Source: Actinomycetota bacterium (GTDB taxonomy: Bacteria; Actinomycetota; Acidimicrobiia; IMCC26256; PALSA-610). Taken from it: DNA of 64,000 bases. Under the pieces are notes generated by a model, which saw nothing but the letters and a program-made list of their open reading frames with translations, was not told where the DNA came from and made no database searches. This document shows positions 26,048 to 34,215 of the stretch, one piece after another (the stretch's first letter is position 1; every line of letters starts with the position of its first letter). Position numbers and translations under genes: made by a program. Where the stretch lies: NCBI GenBank assembly GCA_003134555.1, contig PLBO01000151.1, forward strand, positions 288,137-352,136, in the 5' to 3' direction.

Positions 26048-27730
26048 GTGTGCTTGTCGAACGCCGGCGACCTGCGGGAGCACCTTTCGGCGTTCCGACC
26101 GCTGCTCGCGCTGTCGATAGTGATGACGGGCATTGCCGACGAGGACGAGATCCTCCGCCTGGCCGTCACGGCGATCCCGTCGCTCGGGCCGTTCAGGGCC
26201 GAGGCCGTCCGTCTCGACGGCGGCTGGTGGTCGGGGGATGGCGTAGGCACAACCGAGCCCTCGGCCCACTTGGAGCGGCAGTTGGAGTCGCTCGGTGGAG
26301 TCGGCGGCCGGTTCGACCTCCTCGACGCCACTTGGGGATGGGCCTACCCGCTCGTCAGCCTCGGTGGAATCTCCGGCTACTTCGTGGTGGCGTCCGACGT
26401 GGAGCCGGGCGATCATCAGCAATTCCTCGTCGGCGTTCTCGTCCAGCAGACCGCGGCGGCACTCACCAACGCCCGACTCCACGCCCAGCAGCAGCTCGCC
26501 GCCGAGCGGTTGCAAGCGGCCAACATGGCGCTGGAACGCTCGGCCGAGGATGCGGCACGCTCCATGGCGCTGGCGCAGCGCAGCCTCGCGATCCACGACC
26601 GCCTCACGCGGGTCGCAGTCGCGGGCGAAGGTCAACACGGGATCGCGCTCGCGGTGCACGAGCTCACCGGGCGGCCGGTCGCGATCGAGGATCGCTACGG
26701 CAATCTGATCGCCGAGGCCGGACTGAGCTCGACCGACCCGTATCCAAAGGATGTGCCGGACCGTCGTGAGCGACTTCTGCGCCGGCTTCGCGAGGCGGGC
26801 GAGCCGGTGCGCGATGGCGGCCGCCTGTTGGTGCTGGCTCGGGCCGGCGACCAAGACCTGGGAGTGATCGCCCTTGGTGGTTCCGAGGCGAGCGGCGACG
26901 ACGTCGTACTCGAGCACGCGGCCACCGTGCTCGCGTTGGAGCTGGCGCATCTTCGCGGCATCGCCGAGGCGGAGCTCCGGTTGCGGCGCGACCTCGTCGA
27001 GGAGCTGCTGTCCGGCACCGACGTCGAGAGCGCGCGCGAGCGAGCTCACGCGTTGGGCTATGACCTCGACCGACCCCATCGCGTCCTCGTCGTCACCTGC
27101 TCCGCGCAACGCACCGATCCCGACGCGTTGTTCCACGCGGTGCGACGGGCGGCACGCGACCACGACATCGGCTCGCTCCTCGTCGCGCGCTCCGGGGCGA
27201 TTGCCGTTCTGTCCGACAACGACGCGGACTGGGAGCGCTTTCGCGAGGCGATCGAAGCCGATCTCGGCGCAGGCTGCGCATGCCGCATCGGCGTCAGCTC
27301 GCCGTGCAACCGGCCCGACGACTTCCCCCGCGCCCAGGGTCAGGCCCAGCTCGCCCTGAAGATGCAGGCCTCCACCAACAGCCCGGAGCAGGTGACCGTC
27401 TTCGAAGACCTGGGCGTCTACAAGCTCCTCGCCGAGATTGCCGACATCGGCTCGGTCGAAGGCTTCGTCCAGCGGTGGCTCGGCCCGCTCCTCGACTACG
27501 ACACGGGCAAAAACGGCCAGCTGGTCGAGACGCTCACCGCGTACCTGGAGAGTGGTGGCAGCTACGACGCCACGGCCCGCGCGATCTCGACGCACCGCAG
27601 CACGCTGCGGTACCGATTGCAGCGCGTCCGCGAGATCACTGGCTACGACCTCACCGATCCCAATACCCGATTCAACCTTCAGCTCGCTACGAGGGCGTGG
27701 GCCACCATCGTCGCCGTGCGCCGGCAATAG
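26048..27730 (+). CDS. PucR/CdaR-family transcriptional regulator
   Basis: A ~560-residue regulator. The N-terminal ~135 residues form a GAF-like domain (YPLVSLGGISGYFVVA); a coiled coil covers about 140-195 (ARLHAQQQLAAERLQAAN); the middle contains a diguanylate-cyclase-like degenerate region (HRVLVVTCSAQR); the C-terminal ~493-535 is the PucR helix-turn-helix (AYLESGGSYDATARAISTH, then TLRYRLQRVREITG). The start is uncertain: GTG at 26048, or TTG at 26054, which has a GGGGGG stretch five bases upstream. The regulated genes and effector are unknown. Its last 44 bases overlap the convergent YceI gene. Confidence 0.82.
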   Translation: MCLSNAGDLREHLSAFRPLLALSIVMTGIADEDEILRLAVTAIPSLGPFRAEAVRLDGGWWSGDGVGTTEPSAHLERQLESLGGVGGRFDLLDATWGWAYPLVSLGGISGYFVVASDVEPGDHQQFLVGVLVQQTAAALTNARLHAQQQLAAERLQAANMALERSAEDAARSMALAQRSLAIHDRLTRVAVAGEGQHGIALAVHELTGRPVAIEDRYGNLIAEAGLSSTDPYPKDVPDRRERLLRRLREAGEPVRDGGRLLVLARAGDQDLGVIALGGSEASGDDVVLEHAATVLALELAHLRGIAEAELRLRRDLVEELLSGTDVESARERAHALGYDLDRPHRVLVVTCSAQRTDPDALFHAVRRAARDHDIGSLLVARSGAIAVLSDNDADWERFREAIEADLGAGCACRIGVSSPCNRPDDFPRAQGQAQLALKMQASTNSPEQVTVFEDLGVYKLLAEIADIGSVEGFVQRWLGPLLDYDTGKNGQLVETLTAYLESGGSYDATARAISTHRSTLRYRLQRVREITGYDLTDPNTRFNLQLATRAWATIVAVRRQ

Positions 27731-28334
27731 CGCGCGAGGGCCGTCGGACGGCCTCGACCTCGAGCTCGACGATCGCGTTTCGGTCCAGCATCACGTCGTC
27801 GATATCCAACGCATGGTTCCACGAGATCTCGGAGTCGTCACGGACGAACTCGGCGCGCGCGGTGAAGCCGATGCGAGTCGTGCCGTTCGGATCGATGAGC
27901 CCACCTTCGAAGCGAACCTCGAAGTCAACCGGTCGGCTGACGCCGCGTCGCACGAACTCGCCTTCGACATGCCAGCTGTCGAGGCCGTCCGGGGCCCACG
28001 CGAAGACCGGCAAGACCCTGTGGCTGCGGTAGGGCATGGTCGGATACCGGTCGACGTCGAGGAAGCCGGGCGAGCGCAGGCGCTCGTCGCGCCGCGCATC
28101 TCCCGTGTCGATGCTCGCAGTATCGATCTCGAGTACGAGACCCGACGCGGCCGGGTCGTCGGCGACCGTCAAGGTGCCGCGGAACGACCGGAATTGCCCC
28201 CGGACCCTCGACACCATGTGGTTCCGAACGCGGAACCCGACGTAGCTACGCGTGAGATCCACGTCGTAGTTTCCCGGGGCGGGGAACGCCACGCACTCGT
28301 GGTTCCATTGGGCCGAGTTCACGTCGATCGACAA
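27687..28334 (-). CDS. YceI-family lipid-binding-like protein
   Basis: A ~215-residue YceI-like lipocalin-fold protein: GNYDVDLTRSYVGFRVRNHM, then VRGQFRSFRGTLTVADDP, LEIDTASIDTGDARRDERLR and FLDVDRYPTMPYRS are the defining blocks. YceI members bind polyisoprenoids or act in stress and metabolite handling; no signal peptide is visible with the chosen start. TTG at 28334 is taken because AGGAGGAGGAG lies 11 bases upstream; GTG at 28322 is an alternative. The 3' end overlaps the convergent PucR gene by 44 bases, so its last ~14 codons are double-coding. Confidence 0.8.
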   Translation of the reverse strand: MSIDVNSAQWNHECVAFPAPGNYDVDLTRSYVGFRVRNHMVSRVRGQFRSFRGTLTVADDPAASGLVLEIDTASIDTGDARRDERLRSPGFLDVDRYPTMPYRSHRVLPVFAWAPDGLDSWHVEGEFVRRGVSRPVDFEVRFEGGLIDPNGTTRIGFTARAEFVRDDSEISWNHALDIDDVMLDRNAIVELEVEAVRRPSRAIAGARRRWWPTPS

Positions 28335-28521
28335 GGTTGCTGCTACTCCTCCTCCTGCCAGAGACAGCCGGGTTGACCCATAGTCTGCGATTGCGAGCCG
28401 TCGGAATATGGCCGGAGCGCGCGGTATCGATGGGTTCTTTTGGGCCTGACGGGTCCGTTGTTTTTCGCCTGACGCTCCGTGACGATGCGGGTATTCAGCC
28501 TTCGATCTGCGGGATTGTGGA

Positions 28522-29133
28522 ATGTTGCAACCGGTGAGCTCGGGTCCTGCGGCGGCCATGAAGGCAGGCGACCACATCTGTGCTCTGTACTCCGGCCCGG
28601 ACGAGCTCGGGGCAACGCTTGCCCCTTACCTCGTGGCCGGGTTGGTCGCGGGCGACAAATGTGTGTGCATCGTCGAGGCGGAGAGCCGTACCGCGCTTCT
28701 CGACGAGGTCGGCCGCCACGTCGACCTCGACGCCTGCATCGCTTCCGGCCAACTGGAGCTGTTCACCGCGGCCGAGTCGTATCTGCGCCGGGGCGTGTTC
28801 TCCGGAGGCGAGATGATCGAGTTCTGGACGGACAGCCTGGATCGCGCTGTGCACCACGACGGATTCGAGTTCGTCCGCAACTCCGGCGATACGACGGGTG
28901 TGGCCGAGTTGTTCGAGGACTTCGACGAGTTCGCGCGCTACGAGACTCACATCAACCGGTTGTCGGCCCAATACCCGCAGACAGTTTTGTGTCTCTACGA
29001 CGTCAGCCTGGTCAGCGGCGGAATCATGTTGGATCTGTTGCGGACCCACCCCAAGCTGCTCCTGCGGGGCGTGCTCATCGAGAATCCCCACTGCCTGACG
29101 CCGGACGAGTACCTCGCGCTGAAGCAGAATTGA
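28522..29133 (+). CDS. MEDS-domain sensory protein
   Basis: A 203-residue protein consisting of one MEDS (DcmR-type sensory) domain: AGDHICALYSGPDELGATLA, VAGLVAGDKCVCIV, GQLELFTAAESYLRRGVF, and the terminal LLRGVLIENPHCLTPDEYLA. MEDS domains are thought to sense small organic molecules and usually sit with anti-anti-sigma or kinase modules; here no output domain is attached. ATG at 28522; no ribosome binding site seen. It faces, end to end with no gap, an ANTAR gene on the other strand, a plausible partner. Confidence 0.83.
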   Translation: MLQPVSSGPAAAMKAGDHICALYSGPDELGATLAPYLVAGLVAGDKCVCIVEAESRTALLDEVGRHVDLDACIASGQLELFTAAESYLRRGVFSGGEMIEFWTDSLDRAVHHDGFEFVRNSGDTTGVAELFEDFDEFARYETHINRLSAQYPQTVLCLYDVSLVSGGIMLDLLRTHPKLLLRGVLIENPHCLTPDEYLALKQN

Positions 29134-29343
29134 TCAGGTCGGTTGCTCGTCGAAACGGATGAGGCGATCGAGCACATCGAGCGCGGTGTCCTCGACCGTC
29201 TGACCCATGGCTGCGGCCCGAATCGCCAGCCGGCCGAAGGCCTCCTCGACATCACAGTTGGCTTGCACCGCGATCATCCCGGCGGCTTGGTGCACGTGAG
29301 CGCTGCGTTGCTCCTCCGGGATCCCGCGCGCCATCTCGTCCAT
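29134..29343 (-). CDS. Stand-alone ANTAR-domain protein
   Basis: A 69-residue protein that is essentially only an ANTAR RNA-binding domain: HVHQAAGMIAVQANCDVEEA, then FGRLAIRAAAMGQTVEDTAL. ATG at 29343 has TACGGT eight bases upstream, consistent with a leaderless message; TTG at 29421 would extend it into the upstream TetR gene and is less likely. Its stop is adjacent to the MEDS gene stop. It lacks its own sensor, so it may be controlled through the MEDS protein (inference). Confidence 0.75.
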   Translation of the reverse strand: MDEMARGIPEEQRSAHVHQAAGMIAVQANCDVEEAFGRLAIRAAAMGQTVEDTALDVLDRLIRFDEQPT

Positions 29344-29404
29344 GCGGATTGACCGTATAATTTGTGCGGCGGAATTGACGAATATTGCGGGCGATCCGCA
29401 GCCG

Positions 29405-29992
29405 TCAGCGGTAGGCCTCAACGAGGAGGCGGGCCACCGATCCGGCGCGTTGCGCGGCTTCGAGATCGCCCTCCGCCGCTCCGATGATCGCGCCCTTCAT
29501 CAGGATCTGGAACGCGTACGCGAAGGCTTCGGGATCGCGAAGCCCGGCTTGCTCGGCGAGATCGCGGACGAACGACCGGATGTTCCCGAGGTGGCCGATC
29601 GCGGCGCGACCGGCGGGGTGCTGGGGGCCCATCTCGAGGAGCACGTTGATGTAGGAGCAGGCCTCGTAGTCGTCGCTACGAAACCACCCGTCCAAGACCT
29701 CGAAGACGGCGAGTAGCTGTTGCTCCGGGGTTGTGCCCAGTCGCCTGGCCCCGTCCTGTAACAGCTCGCGGGACCAGCGCTGTTCGCGTAGCTCCAGGAA
29801 CGCGACGACGAGATCGTCCTTCGACGGGAAATGTCGGTAGAGCGTTGCCTTCGCGACACCCGCGCGCTCGATCACCTCGTCGACGCCGACTGCCCGAATG
29901 CCTCGGTGCGAGAACAGTTCGTACGCGGTGTCGAGAAGGCGTTGCCGGACGTCGCCATGGACTCGACCCGCGCTCTCAGCAATCCCTGACAT
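29405..29992 (-). CDS. TetR-family transcriptional regulator
   Basis: A 195-residue TetR repressor: RLLDTAYELFSHRGIRAVGV, DEVIERAGVAKATLYRHFPS, then K and DDLV is a textbook DNA-binding domain; the C-terminal part (AVFEVLDGWFRSDDYEACSY, then INVLLEM) is shared by repressors of detoxification genes. ATG at 29992 has TACGCT seven bases upstream and no ribosome binding site. A 16-base palindrome lies between it and a truncated RibD/DHFR-like fragment, which probably was its target gene. Confidence 0.9.
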   Translation of the reverse strand: MSGIAESAGRVHGDVRQRLLDTAYELFSHRGIRAVGVDEVIERAGVAKATLYRHFPSKDDLVVAFLELREQRWSRELLQDGARRLGTTPEQQLLAVFEVLDGWFRSDDYEACSYINVLLEMGPQHPAGRAAIGHLGNIRSFVRDLAEQAGLRDPEAFAYAFQILMKGAIIGAAEGDLEAAQRAGSVARLLVEAYR

Positions 29993-29999
29993 CGCTGTC

Positions 30000-30005
30000 A
30001 GCGTA
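30000..30005 (-). promoter_or_regulatory. -10 element of the TetR gene
   Basis: TACGCT on the minus strand, seven bases before ATG at 29992; no Shine-Dalgarno sequence. The adjacent palindrome would let TetR repress its own promoter. Confidence 0.5.
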
Positions 30006-30011
30006 TTCCTA

Positions 30012-30027
30012 GACAGATCGGTCTGTC
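30012..30027. promoter_or_regulatory. TetR-type operator palindrome
   Basis: GACAGATCGGTCTGTC: arms GACAGA/TCTGTC around TCGG. It closely resembles operators of AcrR/TetR-type repressors and lies just upstream of the TetR gene. Confidence 0.7.
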
Positions 30028-30078
30028 CATGCTAGAAAGACTTGTCAGTCTCAGTTACCGGGGGCGACAACATCGGCG

Positions 30079-30240
30079 ATGACAGTCGACGTGAGGCTCG
30101 TCGTCGACGACGGCATCGAGGCCGCGCTCGAGCGCGCGTTCGCCGCCGCAGGCGGAGACGACGTCAGGCTGGGCGGTGGCGTCGCAACGATCCAGCAGTA
30201 CCTACGCGCCGGGCTGATCGACGAAATGCGCGTCCCGCGT
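30079..30240 (+). pseudogene. Remnant of a RibD/DHFR-like reductase gene
   Basis: The frame from 30079 reads DDGIEAALERAFAAAGGDDV, then RLGGGVATIQQYLRAGLIDEM. This is the end region of the RibD C-terminal (dihydrofolate-reductase-like) family, where 'GGxxTIxQYLxAGLIDE' is normally followed by about 35 more residues ending the sheet. After 'DEMRV' (near 30231) the similarity stops abruptly, and upstream of about 30100 it is also lost. So only about 45 of ~190 residues remain, cut at both ends. It sits next to a TetR gene and its operator, and the sulfotransferase gene starts right after the break. Confidence 0.7.
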
Positions 30241-30257
30241 TGCGTCGAATGTCGCGC

Positions 30258-30878
30258 TCAGGTGAGTGGCGGTATCCCGATCATTTCGCGGAACTCGTCG
30301 GTCGTGTTGGTGACCGGGAACGGCTCCGCGGGAACCGGCAGCCCGAGCCGTTCGCAGATCGGCTCCCATCCGTCTCCGAGGCTCCACTCCAATAGCCGGT
30401 CGGCGGGAACGGCGGCACGGACCGCGTCGTTGTGACGCGTGAACGCATCCATCATCGCGGTCGGGTCGTCGAAGCGGTCACTGAACCGGTCGCGCAGCAG
30501 TTTGCGGACCGCTTCCAGCCACGGCGCGACTTCGGGCGGCATGTTGTCGAACGTCAAGAAGATCGTGTTCGACGCGCTGCGATACCAGCCCTCGGGATCA
30601 CGGACCGACAACAACACGAGCGCGTCGGGATACGCGGCGGACAGTTCAGGCCAGAATGCACCGCCCGGCCAGTCGACGATGGCCCGGTAACGGGCGAGCA
30701 TCGCGGACCAGTCGACGGGACGGCCCTCGATCGCATCGATCCAAGTGGGGATCTGGGTCGGGTCACCGAGAATCTCGAGCATGTGGTGGCACGGAGCATC
30801 CAAGAGTTGCTCGAGCGCGAGCTTCAGGGAATGGGTACCGGTCCGGCCCACACCGGCACCGACAACCGCGATCTCCAT
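30258..30878 (-). CDS. Sulfotransferase-family protein
   Basis: A 206-residue P-loop-type sulfotransferase. The N-terminal MEIAVVGAGVGRTGTHSLKL has the GRTGTHSL phosphosulfate-binding loop; LVLLSVRDPEGWYRSASNTI is the second PAPS-binding block. It resembles the short eukaryote-like 'sulfotransferase_4' group, whose acceptors are mostly unknown. ATG at 30878 has AGGAG upstream; the longer frame is not needed. It lies 16 bases downstream of the ABM-like gene and appears co-transcribed. Confidence 0.83.
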   Translation of the reverse strand: MEIAVVGAGVGRTGTHSLKLALEQLLDAPCHHMLEILGDPTQIPTWIDAIEGRPVDWSAMLARYRAIVDWPGGAFWPELSAAYPDALVLLSVRDPEGWYRSASNTIFLTFDNMPPEVAPWLEAVRKLLRDRFSDRFDDPTAMMDAFTRHNDAVRAAVPADRLLEWSLGDGWEPICERLGLPVPAEPFPVTNTTDEFREMIGIPPLT

Positions 30879-30894
30879 ACCTGCTCCTCTCGAC

Positions 30895-31179
30895 TCAGCC
30901 GACGACGAGGTTCGTGACCTCTGCCGTACGTTCCTGCGGCGGTCCCGCGAACCCGCCCTTGGTGTTCTGGAGCGCGGGGAGAAGCGTGTCGTGGAGGAAT
31001 GTCTCAAAGACGTCGCGTGAGTCCCACACCGCCACGATCAACCAACCTCCGTCGGTCGGACCCGCGGCGTGGTACGTCTGGCCGGGAGGCAACGCGCCAC
31101 CTGGATGGGCCGCTTGGAGGACGGCCTGGTACTGATCGTCGGTGCCGCCTGCATAGAAGTGCGTGATGAGAAAGGCCAC
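30895..31179 (-). CDS. Small dimeric alpha/beta-barrel-like protein
   Basis: A 94-residue protein with VAFLITHFYAGGTDDQYQAV, GGWLIVAVWDSRDVFETFLH and DTLLPAL. The spacing 'H-f-gt-dqY-a-…gwlivdvWeS-eaFe-F' is that of ferredoxin-like (ABM/EthD-like) small proteins, which act as monooxygenases or binding proteins. No catalytic residue can be named. The start is GTG at 31179. It precedes the sulfotransferase gene on the same strand. Confidence 0.68.
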   Translation of the reverse strand: MAFLITHFYAGGTDDQYQAVLQAAHPGGALPPGQTYHAAGPTDGGWLIVAVWDSRDVFETFLHDTLLPALQNTKGGFAGPPQERTAEVTNLVVG

Positions 31180-31303
31180 TGTTACCCCCGCTCGAAGAAG
31201 ACGGCACCCTAGCTCCGAGCCCCGCGACGCCGTCCCGTTGGTTGGCTCATGGCGTGTTCGTTGGGTTTAAGTACGACAAGGTTCCGCCGTCCAGGAGCAC
31301 GCG

Positions 31304-31789
31304 ATGCCCGTGAAGAACCAACGCTGGTGGCTGACCACCGACAGCGAGAACATCGTCATCTCCGCGCCGGCCGACAAGGTCTACGGCCTGGTCGCCGAGC
31401 TGACGCGCATGGGGGAGTGGAGCCCCGAATGCCAGCGCGTCGAGTGGGAGGACGGCGCGACCGGCCCGGCCGTCGGCGCGAAGTTCGTCGGGCACAACCG
31501 CGGCGGACCGTTCAAGCTCATGCGCTGGTCGCGCCGCGGCAGAGTGCTCACCGCCGATCCCGGGCGCGAGTTCTCGTTCGCCACGGAAGAAGGTGGCCAC
31601 GAGGCGACCGTCTGGAGCTACCGTTTCGAACCGACCGACGACGGTGGCACGCGCGTCACCGAGTCGTACGAAGTGAAGAAGATCCCGGCGTGGGCGCGCA
31701 TCGTCGACGTTCCGACGAACCGTCACCGTGAGTTGCTGGAAGCAATGCGTCACACGCTCGCGCAGCTCAAGACCGCCGCCGAAGGGTGA
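31304..31789 (+). CDS. SRPBCC-family (START-like) protein
   Basis: A 161-residue helix-grip protein: ENIVISAPADKVYGLVAELT, RMGEWSPECQRVEWEDG, YRFEPTDDGGTRVTESYEV, and a C-terminal helix RHRELLEAMRHTLAQLK. This is the polyketide-cyclase/dehydrase-like SRPBCC fold that binds hydrophobic ligands. ATG at 31304 is preceded by AGGAG. It is flanked by genes on the other strand; no partner is evident. Confidence 0.82.
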   Translation: MPVKNQRWWLTTDSENIVISAPADKVYGLVAELTRMGEWSPECQRVEWEDGATGPAVGAKFVGHNRGGPFKLMRWSRRGRVLTADPGREFSFATEEGGHEATVWSYRFEPTDDGGTRVTESYEVKKIPAWARIVDVPTNRHRELLEAMRHTLAQLKTAAEG

Positions 31790-31827
31790 ACGCCGAAGGA
31801 GACCCGGCGTGATGCGATGTATCGCGC

Positions 31828-33219
31828 TCACGAGACGGGGGGTCGGCGGTGGGCCCACGGCCGGACCGACTCGATTTGGGCGCTCAACGCGAGCAGCGTT
31901 GCCTCGTCGGCAGGACGTCCGACGAGTTGGACGGATGTCGGCAGGCCGCTACCGTCGAAGCCCCACGGGACCACAGCGGCTGGTTGGCCAGTCGCGTTGA
32001 AGATCGCCTGGAACGGCGAGCGTCCCATCGTCGCGTTGAGCGTGATGAATGCTCCCCGCTGTGTGAATGCGCCGACGCGTGGTGGCCCGGTCGCGGTGCC
32101 TGGAGTGAGGACGACGTCGATGTCGTCGAAGATCGCGTTCACTCGGGCGGCGAGCGCGGTCTCGCCCGCGCGAACCGAGGCGATACGTCGGTCGGAGATG
32201 CGACCACCGGCTCGCGCCATCGACCGTGTCCGCGGTTCGAGTCGCTCGGGGTGCGCCATCTTGGCGGCGTCGTCGTGGATGCCGCGCAGGTAGCGGGCCA
32301 TGACGTTCCAGCCTGCGGACATCACCGCGTAGTCCGGTGCGCGTTCGACGACGTCGTGCCCGAGCGAACGGAGCAAGGTCGCAGCTTCTCCAACGGCAGC
32401 CTGCTGAGCCTTCCCGACGCGCGCAACGAGGCCGAGCGGGCTCTTCGTGCTGAACGCGATCCGCAGCCGAACCGGGGCGCGCGCCGCGGCGGCGACGAAG
32501 CCACCATGGGGTGGCGGCAATGTCGTCGTGACGTCGAGGAAGAGGGCTGCATCCTCGACCGTGCGCGTGATGGGACCGTTGACGATCAGTCCGTGCCATC
32601 CGTCGTCGTGCGGACCGATTGGCACGCGATCCCGCTGGGGCTTGATCCCATAGACGCCGCACCATGTCGCGGGAGTGCGGATCGATCCGCCACCGTCAGA
32701 TCCGAGTCCGAACGGTGCGAGGCCGGCGGCAACCGCGGCCGCGGTCCCGCCGCTGCTGCCCCCAGGCGACCGTGCGGTGTCCCACGGATTGCGCGTCACC
32801 CCGAAGGTCGCAGACTCCGTAAACGGCCAGATCGTCATCTCGGGGACGTTCGTTTTCCCTATGACGATCGCGCCTGCGTCTCGCAGCCGCTGTACGACCT
32901 CAGCGTCGCGAAGCTTCGCCGGCCCGTGTGCCGCGCTTCCCCACGCGGTCGACTCGCCCGCGACGTCGACGTCATCCTTGATCGCGATCGGTACACCGAG
33001 AAGTGGGAGTCGCTCGCCGGCGTCGAGGCGGCGCTGAGCATCGATCGCGTCGACGCGGGCGCTGTGCCACAGCACGATGCGGTAGGCGTTCAGTTCACCG
33101 TCGAGGCGGGCAATGCGCTCGAGGTAGAGCTCGAGCAGTTCCGACGATGTGATTTCGCCGGACGCGAGCATGCGGGCCTGCTTCGCTGCACCTGCGAAGA
33201 CCGTCGTGGTCGCGTCCAT
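31828..33219 (-). CDS. Amidase (amidase-signature family)
   Basis: A 463-residue hydrolase with the Ser-cisSer-Lys triad: K81 in GVPIAIKDDVD, cis-S155 in SPGGSSGG and nucleophile S179 in LGSDGGGSIRTPA. Substrates may be aryl or aliphatic amides, or 6-aminohexanoate-cyclic-dimer-like compounds; GatA is unlikely because gatB and gatC are absent. ATG at 33219 has TACGTT eight bases upstream and no ribosome binding site; the open frame continues nine codons upstream. It is monocistronic. Confidence 0.9.
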   Translation of the reverse strand: MDATTTVFAGAAKQARMLASGEITSSELLELYLERIARLDGELNAYRIVLWHSARVDAIDAQRRLDAGERLPLLGVPIAIKDDVDVAGESTAWGSAAHGPAKLRDAEVVQRLRDAGAIVIGKTNVPEMTIWPFTESATFGVTRNPWDTARSPGGSSGGTAAAVAAGLAPFGLGSDGGGSIRTPATWCGVYGIKPQRDRVPIGPHDDGWHGLIVNGPITRTVEDAALFLDVTTTLPPPHGGFVAAAARAPVRLRIAFSTKSPLGLVARVGKAQQAAVGEAATLLRSLGHDVVERAPDYAVMSAGWNVMARYLRGIHDDAAKMAHPERLEPRTRSMARAGGRISDRRIASVRAGETALAARVNAIFDDIDVVLTPGTATGPPRVGAFTQRGAFITLNATMGRSPFQAIFNATGQPAAVVPWGFDGSGLPTSVQLVGRPADEATLLALSAQIESVRPWAHRRPPVS

Positions 33220-33227
33220 TGAGCGGC

Positions 33228-33233
33228 AACGTA
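33228..33233 (-). promoter_or_regulatory. Possible -10 element of the amidase gene
   Basis: TACGTT on the minus strand, eight bases before ATG at 33219, without a ribosome binding site. Confidence 0.4.
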
Positions 33234-33318
33234 ACTTGCACATCCCGATCCGCTAGATCCTCACCGCTCCGTGATCGCGTAACACGAGGCCTTGCATCGC
33301 TCGCGGCGTTGTGCTTAC

Positions 33319-33338
33319 CTACAACCTAATGGTTGTAG
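33319..33338. promoter_or_regulatory. Perfect inverted repeat over the ArsR start codon
   Basis: CTACAACC-TAAT-GGTTGTAG: 8-base perfect arms, 4-base centre. The ATG at 33329-33331 lies in the middle. TTGCAT (33292-33297) and TTACCT (33315-33320) are possible -35 and -10 elements, so this is a likely autoregulatory operator. Confidence 0.75.
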
Positions 33339-33679
33339 ATCATCTGCCCAACGTACAGGCAGACCGGGTGTTCCACGCCCTGGCCGATGCCACCCGGCGC
33401 GACATCCTCCTGCGCACGCTCGAAGGTCAGCACAACGTCTCCGCCCTCGCGCGCCGTTACCCGATGAGCTTCGCTGCCGTGCAGAAGCACGTTGCGGTGC
33501 TCGAGGGTGCGGGGCTCGTGACCAAGCAGCGCAAGGGCCGCGAGCAGCTGGTGCGGGGCAACGTCGAGACCATGCGTAAGGCCGGCCGGCTGCTCGAGCA
33601 GTTGGAAGCCGTTTGGAAAGGCCGCATCGACCGGATCGGCGAGATGCTCGCCGACGAACACACGGGAGCAAACCCATGA
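33329..33679 (+). CDS. ArsR-family transcriptional repressor
   Basis: A 116-residue winged-helix protein: ADRVFHALADATRRDILLRT, LARRYPMSFAAVQKHVAVLE, then GAGLVTKQRKGREQLV. This 'ADATRRDIL… MS-AAVQKHV-VLE-AGLV' version is the one paired with SRPBCC genes, not the metal-sensing type, and no metal-binding Cys is present. ATG at 33329 lies in a perfect palindrome; GTG at 33311 is an alternative. The stop overlaps the SRPBCC gene start (ATGA). It presumably represses this two-gene operon. Confidence 0.88.
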   Translation: MVVDHLPNVQADRVFHALADATRRDILLRTLEGQHNVSALARRYPMSFAAVQKHVAVLEGAGLVTKQRKGREQLVRGNVETMRKAGRLLEQLEAVWKGRIDRIGEMLADEHTGANP

Positions 33680-34179
33680 CCGTCACGAGCATCCGCAAGG
33701 ACCCCGAGGCCCTCACCATGACGATCAACGCCGAGCTCGACGCCACAGTCGAGCGCGCCTGGCAGTTGTGGGCTGACCCGCGGCAGCTCGAGCGCTGGTG
33801 GGGCCCGCCGACCTATCCCGCCACCGTCGTCGACCACGACCTCACGGCGGGCGGTCGCGTCACGTACTTCATGACCGGGCCCGACGGCGACAAGTCCCAT
33901 GGCTGGTGGCAGGTACTCGCCGTTGAGCCGCCGAACCGGCTGGAGCTGAAGGACGGGTTCGCCGACGACGGCGGGACGCCGAACGACGCGATGCCCACCA
34001 CGACCATGGTCGTCACTCTGACGGAGCGCGACCGCGGTGGTTCCCTCATGACCATCGAGTCGCAATTCCCGTCGCTCCCGGCGATGGAGCAGCTCGTGTC
34101 GATGGGCATGGAGGAAGGGATCACCGCCGCCCTGGGCCAGATCCCAGGGATCCTGGCCGACGACATCACAACGCCGTAG
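33676..34179 (+). CDS. AHSA1-type SRPBCC protein, partner of the ArsR gene
   Basis: A 167-residue helix-grip protein of the activator-of-Hsp90-homologue type: MTINAELDATVERAWQLWAD, PRQLERWWGPPTYPATVVDH, GGRVTYFMTGPDG, WWQVLAVEPPNRLEL. It is translationally coupled to the ArsR repressor by an ATGA overlap, a conserved arrangement in many bacteria. The ligand is unknown. Confidence 0.88.
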   Translation: MTVTSIRKDPEALTMTINAELDATVERAWQLWADPRQLERWWGPPTYPATVVDHDLTAGGRVTYFMTGPDGDKSHGWWQVLAVEPPNRLELKDGFADDGGTPNDAMPTTTMVVTLTERDRGGSLMTIESQFPSLPAMEQLVSMGMEEGITAALGQIPGILADDITTP

Positions 34180-34215
34180 AAGTCGCGCCGTAAGCCGCGC
34201 GCTGACCGAGCGAAG

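Noticed and set aside
31828-33219. Amidase considered as GatA of the tRNA amidotransferase
   Set aside because: No gatB or gatC nearby, and the N-terminal and C-terminal parts fit general amidases as well; not supported.
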